A DNA stretch of 64,000 nt. Origin: Pseudomonas sp. v388 (lineage in GTDB: Bacteria > Pseudomonadota > Gammaproteobacteria > Pseudomonadales > Pseudomonadaceae). A program made the translations under genes and the position numbers. Shown here in pieces: positions 39,127 to 48,272 of the stretch; the first letter of the stretch is position 1, and each line of letters begins with the position of its first letter. The stretch spans positions 186,001 to 250,000 of the forward strand of contig NZ_RHQN01000002.1 in assembly GCF_003935425.1 (NCBI RefSeq). Direction: 5' to 3'. Below the pieces are notes generated by a model. The model was not told where the DNA came from. It made no database searches and saw nothing but the letters and a program-made list of their open reading frames with translations.

Positions 39127-39183
39127 ATCCCCCTCGGCGGAGCGCCTCATGCTCCGCCACCTTGCAAAAGGAAGGACTCTGCT

Positions 39184-39921
39184 ATGCGTTCCGCCCTCGC
39201 CATTTCGTTGTTGGCCCTCATGCTCGGCGGTTGCGCCAGCCACGCCGACCGCAACCCTGATGGGACATGGATCAACCAGAACGCCATCGACGCTGCGGTC
39301 AAAGGCGGCAACCTGCGCCAGGCGCTGTTGGCCAGCGGCCCCAATCTCGAATGGCAGATCAACACCAAGGCCAACCAGGCCGTGTATTCCAATGGTTTCG
39401 AAGTGGGCGAAGGCAAGATCGCCAGCGCTGCCAACGGCAAGTTGCATGTCGATTTCTACGGCAACTTTTTCGAAGACCTGAGTTTCGATGGCGATGAGCT
39501 GGTGCAGGCTGCCAGTGAATCCGGGCCGGAACAGCATTTCGAGAAGCCCGAAGCGCCGGCTGCGGAAGGCGCGCCGGCCGGCAGCAGCTTCGAACAAGCG
39601 CTGTACCAGGCATACATGGGCGGCAAATGGACCATCGTCAACGGCGACGGTCAGGGCAGCACCGTGCAGTTCATGGCTGATGGCAGTGTTCAGGGCCTGC
39701 CGGAGAACGATCGTTATGCACTCTGCCTGGCGGGCGACTGCGCGGCCATGAGCGGTGAGTACGACAGCATGTGGCTGGAGAAAGCCGAGCAAGGCGCACC
39801 GTGGATCTTCGTGCGCAAGGGCAAGCAGCTGGAAATCTTCCAGGCGCTGAACAATGCCGGCCCCGACCAGATGCCGGAGCTGCGTCCGGGTACGCGTCGC
39901 TGGTTGTTGGAACAGCAGTAG
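39184..39921 (+). CDS. Putative lipoprotein, function unknown
   Basis: A 245-residue protein. Signal and lipobox MRSALAISLLALMLGGCAS mark an outer-membrane or periplasmic lipoprotein. The rest has repeated beta-like segments (VYSNGFEVGEGKIASAANGK, WTIVNGDGQGSTVQFMADGS). No domain recognised. ATG 39184 has AAGGAAGGA upstream. It lies 57 bp after ridA, so may be the last gene of the spoT operon. A degenerate REP follows. Confidence 0.8.
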   Translation: MRSALAISLLALMLGGCASHADRNPDGTWINQNAIDAAVKGGNLRQALLASGPNLEWQINTKANQAVYSNGFEVGEGKIASAANGKLHVDFYGNFFEDLSFDGDELVQAASESGPEQHFEKPEAPAAEGAPAGSSFEQALYQAYMGGKWTIVNGDGQGSTVQFMADGSVQGLPENDRYALCLAGDCAAMSGEYDSMWLEKAEQGAPWIFVRKGKQLEIFQALNNAGPDQMPELRPGTRRWLLEQQ

Positions 39922-39938
39922 TTCGTAAAGCGGATTTT

Positions 39939-39969
39939 GTGCAGGAGCGAGCGGGCGGCGCTCCTACAC
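39939..39969. repeat. Degenerate REP hairpin
   Basis: GTGCAGGAGCG (39939–39949) and CGCTCCTACAC (39959–39969) form an 11-bp stem with one mismatch. The right arm includes CTA at 39964–39966, the TAG stop of the minus-strand epimerase-like gene. Confidence 0.75.
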
Positions 39970-40827
39970 GGAAGCGGGTTTACTCAATAACGCCGCATAC
40001 CCAGCTCGGTAATCCGGGTACGCCGGCTCCCAGCCCAGCGCCCTCGCCCGGGCGTTGCTGCAGCGCTTGCTGCCGACGCGCTGCACGCTGGCATCGGCTG
40101 CCCATTCGGTGACGCCCAGATACTCGCGAATCCACGCGACTACGTCGGCCAGCGCGGCCGGTTCGTCGTCGACGCCCAGATAGCACTCCTCCAGCATTAC
40201 GCCTTGAGCATCTGCCTTAAGTAAGTGCGCCAGCAATCCCGCTGCGTCATCGGCGTGGATGCGATTGGCGTAGACAGGTGGATCGATGCGGACACTTTGC
40301 CCCTGGCGCACGCGGTTGGACAGATCACTGCGGCCAGGTCCGTAGATGCCTGTCAGCCGCACGACCGTCGCCGCAAGCCCGCTGTTGAGCGCGACCTGTT
40401 CCGCTTCGAGCATGATCCGGCCGGTGAAGCTGCGAGGTTCGGTAGGCGACTGTTCATCGACCCATTCGCCGTCAGCCTGTCCGTAGACGCCGCTGCTGGA
40501 GACGAATAGAACCCGTTTGGGCTGTTGGCCGCAACGGGCCAGCCAACCCAGCACGTTCTGCAAACCCTCGACATAAGCCTGGCGGTAGCCCGCTTCATCC
40601 CGTTGCGAAGGGGTCGCGCAGTACACCAGATAATCGATCGGGGTCTGTGGCCAATGGGCCGGCAGGCGTGAATCAAACAGATCACCCGCCACTGCGGCAA
40701 TGCCCGCAGGCAATTGCGAAGTGTCTCGACGCAATCCGTGCACAGTCCAGCCGTCAGCCAGCAACCGTTGAGCCGTTCGAGAACCGATGTCGCCACAACC
40801 GGCGATCAGTACGGAGGGGGCAGCCAT
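39964..40827 (-). CDS. NAD-dependent epimerase/dehydratase-like protein (YeeZ-like)
   Basis: A 287-residue extended SDR. Rossmann motif: VLIAGCGDIGSRTAQRLLADG; later FVSSSGVYGQADGEWVDE and VVRLTGIYGPGRSDL. It lacks a clear YxxxK (the VYGQ-type motif is degenerate), as often in YeeZ-type proteins. Start ATG 40827 has GGAGAG 4 nt upstream. The stop lies in a REP arm. Substrate unknown. It is divergent from exbB. Confidence 0.83.
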   Translation of the reverse strand: MAAPSVLIAGCGDIGSRTAQRLLADGWTVHGLRRDTSQLPAGIAAVAGDLFDSRLPAHWPQTPIDYLVYCATPSQRDEAGYRQAYVEGLQNVLGWLARCGQQPKRVLFVSSSGVYGQADGEWVDEQSPTEPRSFTGRIMLEAEQVALNSGLAATVVRLTGIYGPGRSDLSNRVRQGQSVRIDPPVYANRIHADDAAGLLAHLLKADAQGVMLEECYLGVDDEPAALADVVAWIREYLGVTEWAADASVQRVGSKRCSNARARALGWEPAYPDYRAGYAALLSKPASV

Positions 40828-41032
40828 TTGTCTCTCCATCAGGCGGTCGGGCCGCCGTAAAAATGATCAGAAACCCTCGCAAGCCGAGAATTTCTTTAAA
40901 AAAAGATACATTATTACTTTTGTTAACAAGAACGATTTGCAATAATGCCGGCCTATCTGCTTTTTCAACCGCGTCGAGCGCATCGCGCAGTACGACGCAA
41001 TGCTCATTTATTCTCTTCCAGGTCCGGCCAGC

Positions 41033-42013
41033 ATGACACGTAATGAATCAATCGCTTCGCCAACCAAGCTCTCCAGCCTGCCACGCGCATGGCGTGGTGT
41101 CGCTGCCTTCGTACTGAGCCTGATGCTCGCGCCTCTGGCGTTCGCCGACCAGGCCGCACCCAATGCCGCGCCGGCCACCCAGCCTGCGGTCAGCACGCCG
41201 GCCACTCCGGTTGCGGCTGATCCGACGGCACCTGCGCAGCCTCAGGCTGTCGCGCCCGGCGCAGCCGTCGAGCCGGTCGCGGAAGAAGGCAGCCTGGGCA
41301 TGGCCCACGACCTGTCGCCATGGGGCATGTATCAGAACGCCGACGTCGTGGTCAAAGCGGTCATGATCGGCCTGGCCATCGCGTCGATCATCACCTGGAC
41401 GATCTGGATCGCCAAGGGCTTCGAACTGCTGGGCGCCAAGCGCCGGCTGCGCAGCGAAATCGCCGACCTGAAAAAGGCCCGTTCGCTGTCCGATGCCAGC
41501 CAGAGCGCCAACAAGGAAGGCACCCTCGCCCACTTGCTGGTTCACGACGCACTGGAAGAAATGCGCCTGTCGGCCAACAGCCGCGAGCGCGAAGGTATCA
41601 AGGAGCGCGTCAGCTTCCGCCTGGAGCGTCTGGTCGCGGCATGCGGTCGCAACATGAGTTCCGGCACCGGTGTTCTCGCCACCATCGGTTCCACTGCCCC
41701 GTTCGTGGGTCTGTTCGGTACCGTCTGGGGCATCATGAACAGCTTCATCGGCATCGCCAAAACCCAGACCACCAACCTGGCGGTCGTGGCTCCCGGCATC
41801 GCCGAGGCTCTGCTGGCAACCGCACTTGGCCTGGTGGCCGCGATTCCCGCGGTAGTGATCTACAACGTCTTCGCCCGCTCCATCGCCGGCTACAAGGCTC
41901 AGGTTTCCGATGCCTCGGCTCAGGTTCTGCTGCTGGTCAGCCGCGATCTGGACCACCTGCCTGAACCGACCGAGCGCAATCAACAGCAACCGCACATGGT
42001 CAAGGTGGGCTAA
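41033..42013 (+). CDS. exbB: TonB-system energiser ExbB
   Basis: A 326-residue ExbB with a long N-terminal signal-like and Ala/Pro-rich extension (FADQAAPNAAPATQPAVSTP), as in pseudomonads. Core: VVVKAVMIGLAIASIITWTIW, TLAHLLVHDALEEM, then GTGVLATIGSTAPFVGLFGTVWGIMNSF. It forms the inner-membrane proton channel with ExbD. Start 41033 is preferred over an in-frame ATG 33 nt earlier. The 193-bp upstream region is AT-rich (40890–40945), as expected for iron-controlled promoters, though I find no good Fur box. Confidence 0.92.
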   Translation: MTRNESIASPTKLSSLPRAWRGVAAFVLSLMLAPLAFADQAAPNAAPATQPAVSTPATPVAADPTAPAQPQAVAPGAAVEPVAEEGSLGMAHDLSPWGMYQNADVVVKAVMIGLAIASIITWTIWIAKGFELLGAKRRLRSEIADLKKARSLSDASQSANKEGTLAHLLVHDALEEMRLSANSREREGIKERVSFRLERLVAACGRNMSSGTGVLATIGSTAPFVGLFGTVWGIMNSFIGIAKTQTTNLAVVAPGIAEALLATALGLVAAIPAVVIYNVFARSIAGYKAQVSDASAQVLLLVSRDLDHLPEPTERNQQQPHMVKVG

Positions 42014-42016
42014 GAC

Positions 42017-42442
42017 GTGGGCCTGCATCTTAACGAAGGTGGCGACGATCTCGCCGAGAACCACGAAATCAACGTCACGCCGTTCATCGACGTCATGTTG
42101 GTGCTGCTGATCATTTTCATGGTGGCCGCGCCACTGGCGACGGTAGATATCAAGGTCGACCTGCCGGCGTCCACCGCGACGCCGCAGCCAAGGCCCGAGA
42201 AACCGATCTTCCTCAGCGTCAAGGCCGACAAAAACCTGTACCTGGGCGAAGAGCAAGTCTCCCGCGAGCAGATCGGTCAGGTACTGGACGGCAAGACCAA
42301 GGGCAAGAAGGACACCACGATCTTCTTCCAGGCCGACAAGGGTGTGGATTACGGCGACCTGATGGACGTCATGAACACGCTTCGCAGCGCCGGCTACCTG
42401 AAGGTGGGTCTCGTAGGTCTTGAGACGGTTGGTAAAAAATGA
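42017..42442 (+). CDS. exbD: TonB-system protein ExbD
   Basis: A 141-residue ExbD. One N-terminal membrane helix (INVTPFIDVMLVLLIIFMVAAPL, with the essential Asp in FIDVML) and a periplasmic domain. The start is GTG, 3 bp after the exbB stop (TAAGACGTG); the stop overlaps tonB by 4 nt (ATGA). It transmits proton flow to TonB. Confidence 0.95.
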   Translation: MGLHLNEGGDDLAENHEINVTPFIDVMLVLLIIFMVAAPLATVDIKVDLPASTATPQPRPEKPIFLSVKADKNLYLGEEQVSREQIGQVLDGKTKGKKDTTIFFQADKGVDYGDLMDVMNTLRSAGYLKVGLVGLETVGKK

Positions 42443-43185
42443 TCACTACGCGCCAAAAACTGACGCGCTATAGCGGTAGTCTGTTGTTGGTGCTGGCCGT
42501 GCACGCCATTGCGTTCATCGTCGCGCTTCGCTGGCCGGCCTCACAGGCTATCGAGCTGCCGCCGGCGGCGATGATGGTCGAGCTTGCGCCTTTGCCCGAG
42601 CCCGCACCGCCACCACCGCCGCAGGTTGTTCAGCCGCCACAGCCACCTGCACCGGAAGAAGTCGAGCCGATCCCGGAAGTCGCGCAAGCGCCCAAGCCGG
42701 AAATCGTGGTGCCCAAGAAGGTCGAAAAGCCCAAGCCGAAGCCACAGCCGCCCAAGCCTGTGAAAAAGCCTGAGCCGCCCAAGGAAGAGCCCGCCGCCGA
42801 GAAACCGGTGGATACGCCGCCCACGACTGCCAAGCCGGAGAAGTCCGCAGCGCCGACACCGCCTGCTCCGCCTTCGCCGCCGAGCAACGCGCTGCCGAAC
42901 TGGCAGAGTGATCTGTTGCGGCACCTGAGCAAGTACAAGAAGTATCCGGAAGACGCTCGTCGTCGCGGCATGCAGGGCGTCGCTCGCCTGCGCTTCGTGG
43001 TCGATGCGCAAGGCAATGTCTTGTCCTATTCGATTGCCAGCAGTTCAGGCAGTCCAGCGCTGGACCGAGCCACCACGGAAATGATCCGTCGTGCTCAGCC
43101 TTTGCCCAAGCCGCCTGCGGAAACACTGAACAACGGCACCATCGAAATCCTCGCACCGTTCGTTTATTCGCTGGATAAACGCTGA
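42439..43185 (+). CDS. tonB: Energy transducer TonB
   Basis: A 248-residue TonB. N-terminal anchor: SGSLLLVLAVHAIAFIVAL; a Pro/Lys/Glu-rich linker (about residues 45–150, many PKPxPxP repeats) spans the periplasm; the C-terminal domain holds YPEDARRRGMQGVARLRFVVD. It energises siderophore and other outer-membrane transporters. ATG overlaps the exbD stop by 4 nt, giving a tight operon. Confidence 0.95.
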   Translation: MITTRQKLTRYSGSLLLVLAVHAIAFIVALRWPASQAIELPPAAMMVELAPLPEPAPPPPPQVVQPPQPPAPEEVEPIPEVAQAPKPEIVVPKKVEKPKPKPQPPKPVKKPEPPKEEPAAEKPVDTPPTTAKPEKSAAPTPPAPPSPPSNALPNWQSDLLRHLSKYKKYPEDARRRGMQGVARLRFVVDAQGNVLSYSIASSSGSPALDRATTEMIRRAQPLPKPPAETLNNGTIEILAPFVYSLDKR

Positions 43186-43277
43186 ATCACACTTTTGTTA
43201 CTCAAGAGTGCTTCTGATAACGTGCGTCTATCGATTGCACCCGCTATGCTGGGTTCGCAACTTCATGGACGCACGTT

Positions 43278-44201
43278 ATGACTCTTACAGAATTGCGCTA
43301 CATCGTTACGCTCGCTCAGGAACAGCACTTCGGCCACGCCGCCGAGCGCTGTCATGTCAGCCAGCCCACTTTGTCCGTGGGTGTGAAGAAACTCGAGGAT
43401 GAACTCGGGGTTCTGATTTTCGAGCGCAGCAAGAGCGCGGTACGTCTGACGCCGGTCGGCGAAGGCATCGTGGCTCAGGCGCAGAAAGTACTGGAGCAGG
43501 CGCAAGGCATTCGCGAACTCGCCCAGGCGGGCAAGAACCAGCTCACCGCACCGCTCAAGGTCGGCGCCATCTACACCGTCGGCCCGTATCTGTTTCCTCA
43601 CCTGATCCCGCAACTGCACCGGGTTGCCCCGCAGATGCCGTTGTACATCGAGGAAAACTTCACTCATGTATTGCGCGACAAGCTGCGCAACGGTGAGCTG
43701 GATGCGGTGATCATCGCCCTGCCGTTCAACGAAGCCGATGTGCTGACGCTGCCGCTGTACGATGAACCGTTCTCGGTGCTGATGCCGGCTGGCCATCCCT
43801 GGACCCAGAAAAAGACCATCGACGCCTCGGCGCTGAACGACAAGAGCCTGCTGTTGCTCGGTGAAGGTCACTGTTTCCGTGACCAGGTTCTGGAAGCCTG
43901 CCCGACCCTGACCAAGGGTAGCGAAGGCTCCAAGCACACCACGGTGGAATCCAGCTCGCTGGAAACCATTCGGCACATGGTTGCGTCCGGACTGGGGGTT
44001 TCGATCCTGCCGTTGTCCGCAGTGGACAGCCACCACTACGCTCCTGGCGTGATCGAAGTTCGCCCGCTGACCGCGCCGGTGCCGTTCCGCACCGTCGCCA
44101 TCGCATGGCGCGCCAGTTTCCCAAGGCCCAAGGCAATCGAGATCCTCGCTGACTCTGTGCGCCTGTGTTCAGTGGCACGTCCGAAAGCAGAAGCGAGCTA
44201 G
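43278..44201 (+). CDS. oxyR: Hydrogen peroxide-sensing regulator OxyR
   Basis: A 307-residue LysR-type regulator. The helix-turn-helix is at residues about 15–45 (FGHAAERCHVSQPTLSVGVKKLE). The redox cysteines C199 (GEGHCF) and C208 (LEACPT) are in their exact canonical positions. It activates catalase and ahp genes under peroxide. recG starts 10 bp after its stop, the oxyR-recG operon known in Pseudomonas. Confidence 0.96.
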   Translation: MTLTELRYIVTLAQEQHFGHAAERCHVSQPTLSVGVKKLEDELGVLIFERSKSAVRLTPVGEGIVAQAQKVLEQAQGIRELAQAGKNQLTAPLKVGAIYTVGPYLFPHLIPQLHRVAPQMPLYIEENFTHVLRDKLRNGELDAVIIALPFNEADVLTLPLYDEPFSVLMPAGHPWTQKKTIDASALNDKSLLLLGEGHCFRDQVLEACPTLTKGSEGSKHTTVESSSLETIRHMVASGLGVSILPLSAVDSHHYAPGVIEVRPLTAPVPFRTVAIAWRASFPRPKAIEILADSVRLCSVARPKAEAS

Positions 44202-44211
44202 GCAGGAAGAC

Positions 44212-46287
44212 ATGAGCGAGCTTTCTAAAGTCTCGGTCACGGCGCTCAAGGGCGTCGGCGAAGCCATGGCTGAAAAACTGGCCAAGGTCGGTCTGGAAAA
44301 CCTGCAGGATGTGCTGTTCCACCTGCCGCTGCGTTATCAGGACCGTACCCGCGTTGTCCCGATAGGCGCCTTGCGTCCCGGGCAGGACGCGGTGATTGAA
44401 GGTGTGGTCAGCGGTGCTGATGTGGTGATGGGCAAGCGGCGCAGTCTGCTGGTGCGGCTGGGCGATGGCTCCGGTGTCGTCAGCCTGCGTTTCTACCATT
44501 TCAGCAATGCCCAGAAAGACAGCATGAAGCGCGGCACTCTGCTGCGCTGTTTCGGCGAAGCTCGCCCGGGTGCGTCGGGCCTTGAGATCTATCATCCCGA
44601 ATACCGCGCACTGACCGGCGACGAGCCTGCGCCGGTCGAGCAGACGCTGACCCCGATTTATCCCACTACCGAAGGGCTGACCCAGCAACGCCTGCGCCAG
44701 CTATGCCAGCAGAGCCTTGCGATGCTCGGTCCCAAGAGCCTGCCGGACTGGCTGCCTGAAGAGCTGGCACGAGATTATCAGCTGGCACCGCTCGACGATG
44801 CGATTCGCTACCTGCACCACCCGCCGGCCGATGCCGACGTCGATGAGCTGGCGCTTGGGCACCATTGGGCGCAGCACCGGCTGGCCTTCGAAGAATTGTT
44901 GACCCATCAACTCTCGCAGCAGCGCCTGCGGGAAAGCCTTCGTGCGCAACACGCGCCCGCCTTGCCGCCGGCGAAGAAACTGCCGAAACAGTTTCTCGCC
45001 AACCTCGGTTTTCCGCCCACCGGCGCGCAGCAGAGGGTCGGCAAGGAAGTGGCCTACGACCTGAGTCAGCCCGAGCCGATGCTGCGCCTGATCCAGGGCG
45101 ACGTGGGTTCGGGCAAGACGGTGGTCGCGGCACTGGCGGCGTTGCAGGCGCTTGAAGCGGGGTATCAGGTGGCGCTGATGGCGCCGACCGAGATTCTCGC
45201 CGAGCAGCACTACATCAATTTTCAGCGTTGGCTGGAGCCGCTGGGTGTGGACGTGGCCTGGCTGGCGGGCAAGCTCAAGGGCAAGGCCCGTGTCACTTCA
45301 CTGGAGCAGATCGCCAACGGCACGCCCATGGTGGTCGGCACCCACGCGCTGTTTCAGGACGAGGTGAAGTTCAAGAATCTGGCGCTGGTCATCATCGACG
45401 AGCAACACCGCTTCGGTGTCCAGCAGCGTCTGGCGCTGCGCAAGAAAGGCGTGGGCGGCATGATGTGTCCGCACCAATTGATCATGACTGCCACGCCGAT
45501 CCCGCGCACGCTGGCGATGAGCGCCTATGCCGATCTCGACACCTCGATTCTCGACGAGCTGCCGCCGGGTCGAACGCCGGTCAACACCGTGCTGGTGGCG
45601 GACAGCCGACGCATCGAAGTCATCGAGCGGGTTCGCGCTGCGTGTGCCGAAGGGCGCCAAGCCTACTGGGTCTGTACCCTGATCGAAGAATCCGAAGAGC
45701 TGACCTGCAAGGCCGCTGAAACCACTTTCGAAGAGCTGAGCAGCGCCTTGGGTGAATTGCGGGTCGGGTTGATTCACGGACGCATGAAGCCGGTGGAAAA
45801 GGCCGCGATCATGGCTGAGTTCAAGCAAGGCGCATTGCAGTTGCTGGTGGCGACCACGGTCATCGAAGTGGGTGTCGACGTGCCCAATTCCAGCCTGATG
45901 ATCATCGAGAACCCCGAGCGCCTGGGGCTTGCGCAACTTCACCAGCTGCGCGGCCGGGTCGGACGCGGCAGCGCCGTCAGCCACTGCGTGTTGCTTTATC
46001 ATCCGCCGCTTTCCCAGATCGGTCGCCAGCGCCTGGGCATCATGCGCGAGACCAACGATGGCTTCGTGATTGCCGAGAAAGATCTGGAGTTGCGTGGCCC
46101 TGGCGAAATGCTCGGTACTCGACAAACGGGCTTGCTGCAGTTCAAGGTCGCTGATCTGATGCGCGATGCCGACCTGCTCCCGGCCGTTCGTGACGCGGCC
46201 CAGGCACTGCTGGAACGGTGGCCGCAACATGTCAGCCCGCTGCTGGAGCGCTGGCTGCGCCATGGCCAGCAATACGGACAGGTGTGA
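44212..46287 (+). CDS. recG: ATP-dependent DNA helicase RecG
   Basis: A 691-residue RecG. The wedge/OB domain is at about residues 1–150, Walker A GDVGSGKTVVA, DEQH box IIDEQHRFGVQQR, MTATPIPRTLAM, and late HQLRGRVGRG. It remodels stalled forks and branches Holliday junctions. It is co-transcribed with oxyR. Confidence 0.97.
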   Translation: MSELSKVSVTALKGVGEAMAEKLAKVGLENLQDVLFHLPLRYQDRTRVVPIGALRPGQDAVIEGVVSGADVVMGKRRSLLVRLGDGSGVVSLRFYHFSNAQKDSMKRGTLLRCFGEARPGASGLEIYHPEYRALTGDEPAPVEQTLTPIYPTTEGLTQQRLRQLCQQSLAMLGPKSLPDWLPEELARDYQLAPLDDAIRYLHHPPADADVDELALGHHWAQHRLAFEELLTHQLSQQRLRESLRAQHAPALPPAKKLPKQFLANLGFPPTGAQQRVGKEVAYDLSQPEPMLRLIQGDVGSGKTVVAALAALQALEAGYQVALMAPTEILAEQHYINFQRWLEPLGVDVAWLAGKLKGKARVTSLEQIANGTPMVVGTHALFQDEVKFKNLALVIIDEQHRFGVQQRLALRKKGVGGMMCPHQLIMTATPIPRTLAMSAYADLDTSILDELPPGRTPVNTVLVADSRRIEVIERVRAACAEGRQAYWVCTLIEESEELTCKAAETTFEELSSALGELRVGLIHGRMKPVEKAAIMAEFKQGALQLLVATTVIEVGVDVPNSSLMIIENPERLGLAQLHQLRGRVGRGSAVSHCVLLYHPPLSQIGRQRLGIMRETNDGFVIAEKDLELRGPGEMLGTRQTGLLQFKVADLMRDADLLPAVRDAAQALLERWPQHVSPLLERWLRHGQQYGQV

Positions 46288-46373
46288 CGCAAACAACGCT
46301 TTCAGAAGCGCAAACGACTTGAAGTGAGTAAGCTGGTTATACTTCCACGACTGTAGGAAATTGGACAAAGACC

Positions 46374-47771
46374 ATGACAGAAGTTGCCCACGTCAGTGAT
46401 TCGCACCACGCGCCGTCCGTCATTCGGCAATTGCTCGAAAAATTGTCCATCAGCTACAGGGAAGTCGTGGATGCCCCCGGCTTGCCTGCTGCGAGCAAAG
46501 TCCAGGCGGTGTTGGTCGAAGACGCAGTCGGGGCGCTTCTGATTCTGTTCCCGCAAAGCCAGTTGCTCGATCTGGGCCGGATCACCGAATTGACCGGTCG
46601 CCAGCTCGCTGCGGTGCCCCACGAGCGGCTGTTGCGCATGCTCGCCAAGCACAATCTGCATCAGTTGCCGGGTTTGCCGGCGCTGACCAGTTCGCCATGC
46701 CTGTATGACGATCGCCTGCTTCAGGAGCCTTTGTTGCTGGTGGGCTCGGGCGAACCCGGCGTCCTGCTGGAAATCGCCAGCGACGATTTCAAGGGCATGC
46801 TGAGCAAGGCCAGCGCTGCCCACTTCGGCGAACTCGCTGGCGCCATCCGGCCGAACCTGGACCGTCCGGACGACGACCGCGCGGAAATCACCCAGGCCAT
46901 GACGGCGTTTACCGCCCGCCGCATCCAGCAGCGTCTGGAAGCGACCTTGGAGATTCCGCCGCTGGCCGGAACGGCACAAAAAATCATCAAATTGCGCGTC
47001 GACCCCGATGCAACCATCGACGACATCACCGGTGTGGTGGAAACCGACCCGGCGCTGGCGGCGCAGGTAGTCAGCTGGGCCGCTTCGCCTTATTACGCCT
47101 CCACCGGCAAGATCCGTTCGGTTGAAGACGCCATCGTGCGCGTGCTTGGCTTCGACCTGGTGATCAACCTGGCGCTGGGTCTGGCGCTGGGCAAGACGTT
47201 GAGCCTGCCCAAGGATCATCCGCAACAGACCACGCCTTACTGGCAGCAGTCGATCTACACCGCAGCCGTCATCGAAGGCCTGACCCGCGCCATTCCGCGT
47301 GCCAAGCGTCCCGAAGGTGGCCTGACCTATCTGGCCGGGCTGTTGCACAACTTTGGCTACCTGCTGCTGGCCCATGTATTCCCGCCGCATTTCTCGCTGA
47401 TCTGCCGTCAGCTGGAAGTCAATCCGCACCTGCATCACAGCTATGTGGAGCATCATCTGCTGGGCATCACTCGCGAGCAGATCGGCGCCTGGTTAATGCG
47501 TTACTGGGACATGCCGGACGAACTGGCCACCGCCCTGCGCTTCCAGCACGACCCGCATTACGCCGGCGAGCACTGCGAGTATGCCAACCTGGTGTTCCTC
47601 GCCGTGCGCCTGCTGCGCGCCAATGGCGTGGGTTCCGGCCCGCAGGAGGAAATCCCGGACGAGCTGTTCGAGCGCCTGGGCCTGAGCCGTGAAAAAGCTA
47701 CTGAGTCGGTGCGCAAGGTGCTCGAAGCGGAAGTCATGCTGCGCGAACTGGCTTCGCAGTTCGGGCATTGA
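46374..47771 (+). CDS. YbaK-like domain fused to HDOD domain
   Basis: A 465-residue two-domain protein. Residues about 15–150 resemble the YbaK/ProRS-associated editing fold (LLEKLSISYREVVDAPG, then AVLVEDAVGALLILFP and ELTGRQLAAVPHERL). Residues about 190–400 are an HDOD domain (IPPLAGTAQKIIKLRVDPDA, ETDPALAAQVVSWAASPYY, GLLHNFGYLLLAHVFP). HDOD proteins act in signalling and are usually not phosphohydrolases. It sits downstream of oxyR-recG with an 86-bp gap. Domain calls are firm for HDOD, moderate for the first. Confidence 0.82.
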   Translation: MTEVAHVSDSHHAPSVIRQLLEKLSISYREVVDAPGLPAASKVQAVLVEDAVGALLILFPQSQLLDLGRITELTGRQLAAVPHERLLRMLAKHNLHQLPGLPALTSSPCLYDDRLLQEPLLLVGSGEPGVLLEIASDDFKGMLSKASAAHFGELAGAIRPNLDRPDDDRAEITQAMTAFTARRIQQRLEATLEIPPLAGTAQKIIKLRVDPDATIDDITGVVETDPALAAQVVSWAASPYYASTGKIRSVEDAIVRVLGFDLVINLALGLALGKTLSLPKDHPQQTTPYWQQSIYTAAVIEGLTRAIPRAKRPEGGLTYLAGLLHNFGYLLLAHVFPPHFSLICRQLEVNPHLHHSYVEHHLLGITREQIGAWLMRYWDMPDELATALRFQHDPHYAGEHCEYANLVFLAVRLLRANGVGSGPQEEIPDELFERLGLSREKATESVRKVLEAEVMLRELASQFGH

Positions 47772-47785
47772 TGTCTGGTTACATA

Positions 47786-47873
47786 TAGGAGCGGACCTGT
47801 CCGCGAAGACGGCAGTACGGACGATACACATGATGCGTCTGTTCAGGCCCTTTCGCGGACAGATCGGTTCCTA
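47786..47873. repeat. REP pair between convergent genes
   Basis: TAGGAGCGGACCTGTCCGCGAA (47786–47807) and its imperfect inverted copy TTCGCGGACAGATCGGTTCCTA (about 47852–47873) flank 44 bp. The right arm ends in CTA, the TAG stop of the GFA gene at 47871–47873. Confidence 0.85.
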
Positions 47874-48272
47874 CGAAGCTTCGCCTTCCCGGCCGGGAAG
47901 GTGCTCATCCAGACGCAACCACGGCAATCGGTTTTCGATCCAGATATGGCGAGACGCGGCTGCCTGTTCCGGATGATCCAGCGTGGCGATGGTGACGTCG
48001 ATTTCTTCGGGGCTGTTGCGAGTGAACAGCGCCAGGTGTGCACCGCAGTTGCCGCAAAAGTAGCGCACGCAGGTCGGGCCGGAGTCATACGCGGCGGGGC
48101 TTCCCGCAAGCCAGTGAAACGACGCCAGAGGCACGGTGACCCAGCTCATGACGGTCCCGCCCGACGTGCGGCGGCAAATCGAGCAGTGGCAGTGAGCGAT
48201 GTCCACCAGCGGAGCATCGAATTGATAGCGCAGGCTGCCGCAATGGCAGCCGCCGGTATGAATCTGTTCCAT
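47871..48272 (-). CDS. GFA (CENP-V-type) zinc protein
   Basis: A 133-residue protein of the glutathione-dependent formaldehyde-activating family. Zn-binding cysteines: GGCHCGSLRY, CHCSICRRTSGG and FCGNCGAHL. Substrate unknown; most GFA proteins are not true formaldehyde enzymes. Start ATG 48272 has GGGAGAGG upstream; the open frame goes 74 codons further without support. The stop codon is supplied by a REP arm. Confidence 0.85.
   Translation of the reverse strand: MEQIHTGGCHCGSLRYQFDAPLVDIAHCHCSICRRTSGGTVMSWVTVPLASFHWLAGSPAAYDSGPTCVRYFCGNCGAHLALFTRNSPEEIDVTIATLDHPEQAAASRHIWIENRLPWLRLDEHLPGREGEAS

Noticed and set aside
37633-39792. 719-codon minus-strand open frame
   Set aside because: It covers spoT, ridA and the lipoprotein gene; all three have firm identities. 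No ribosome site or recognisable motif is present.
40890-40950. Fur box upstream of exbB
   Set aside because: AT-rich, and iron control is expected, but no 19-bp stretch on either strand comes near the GATAATGATAATCATTATC consensus.
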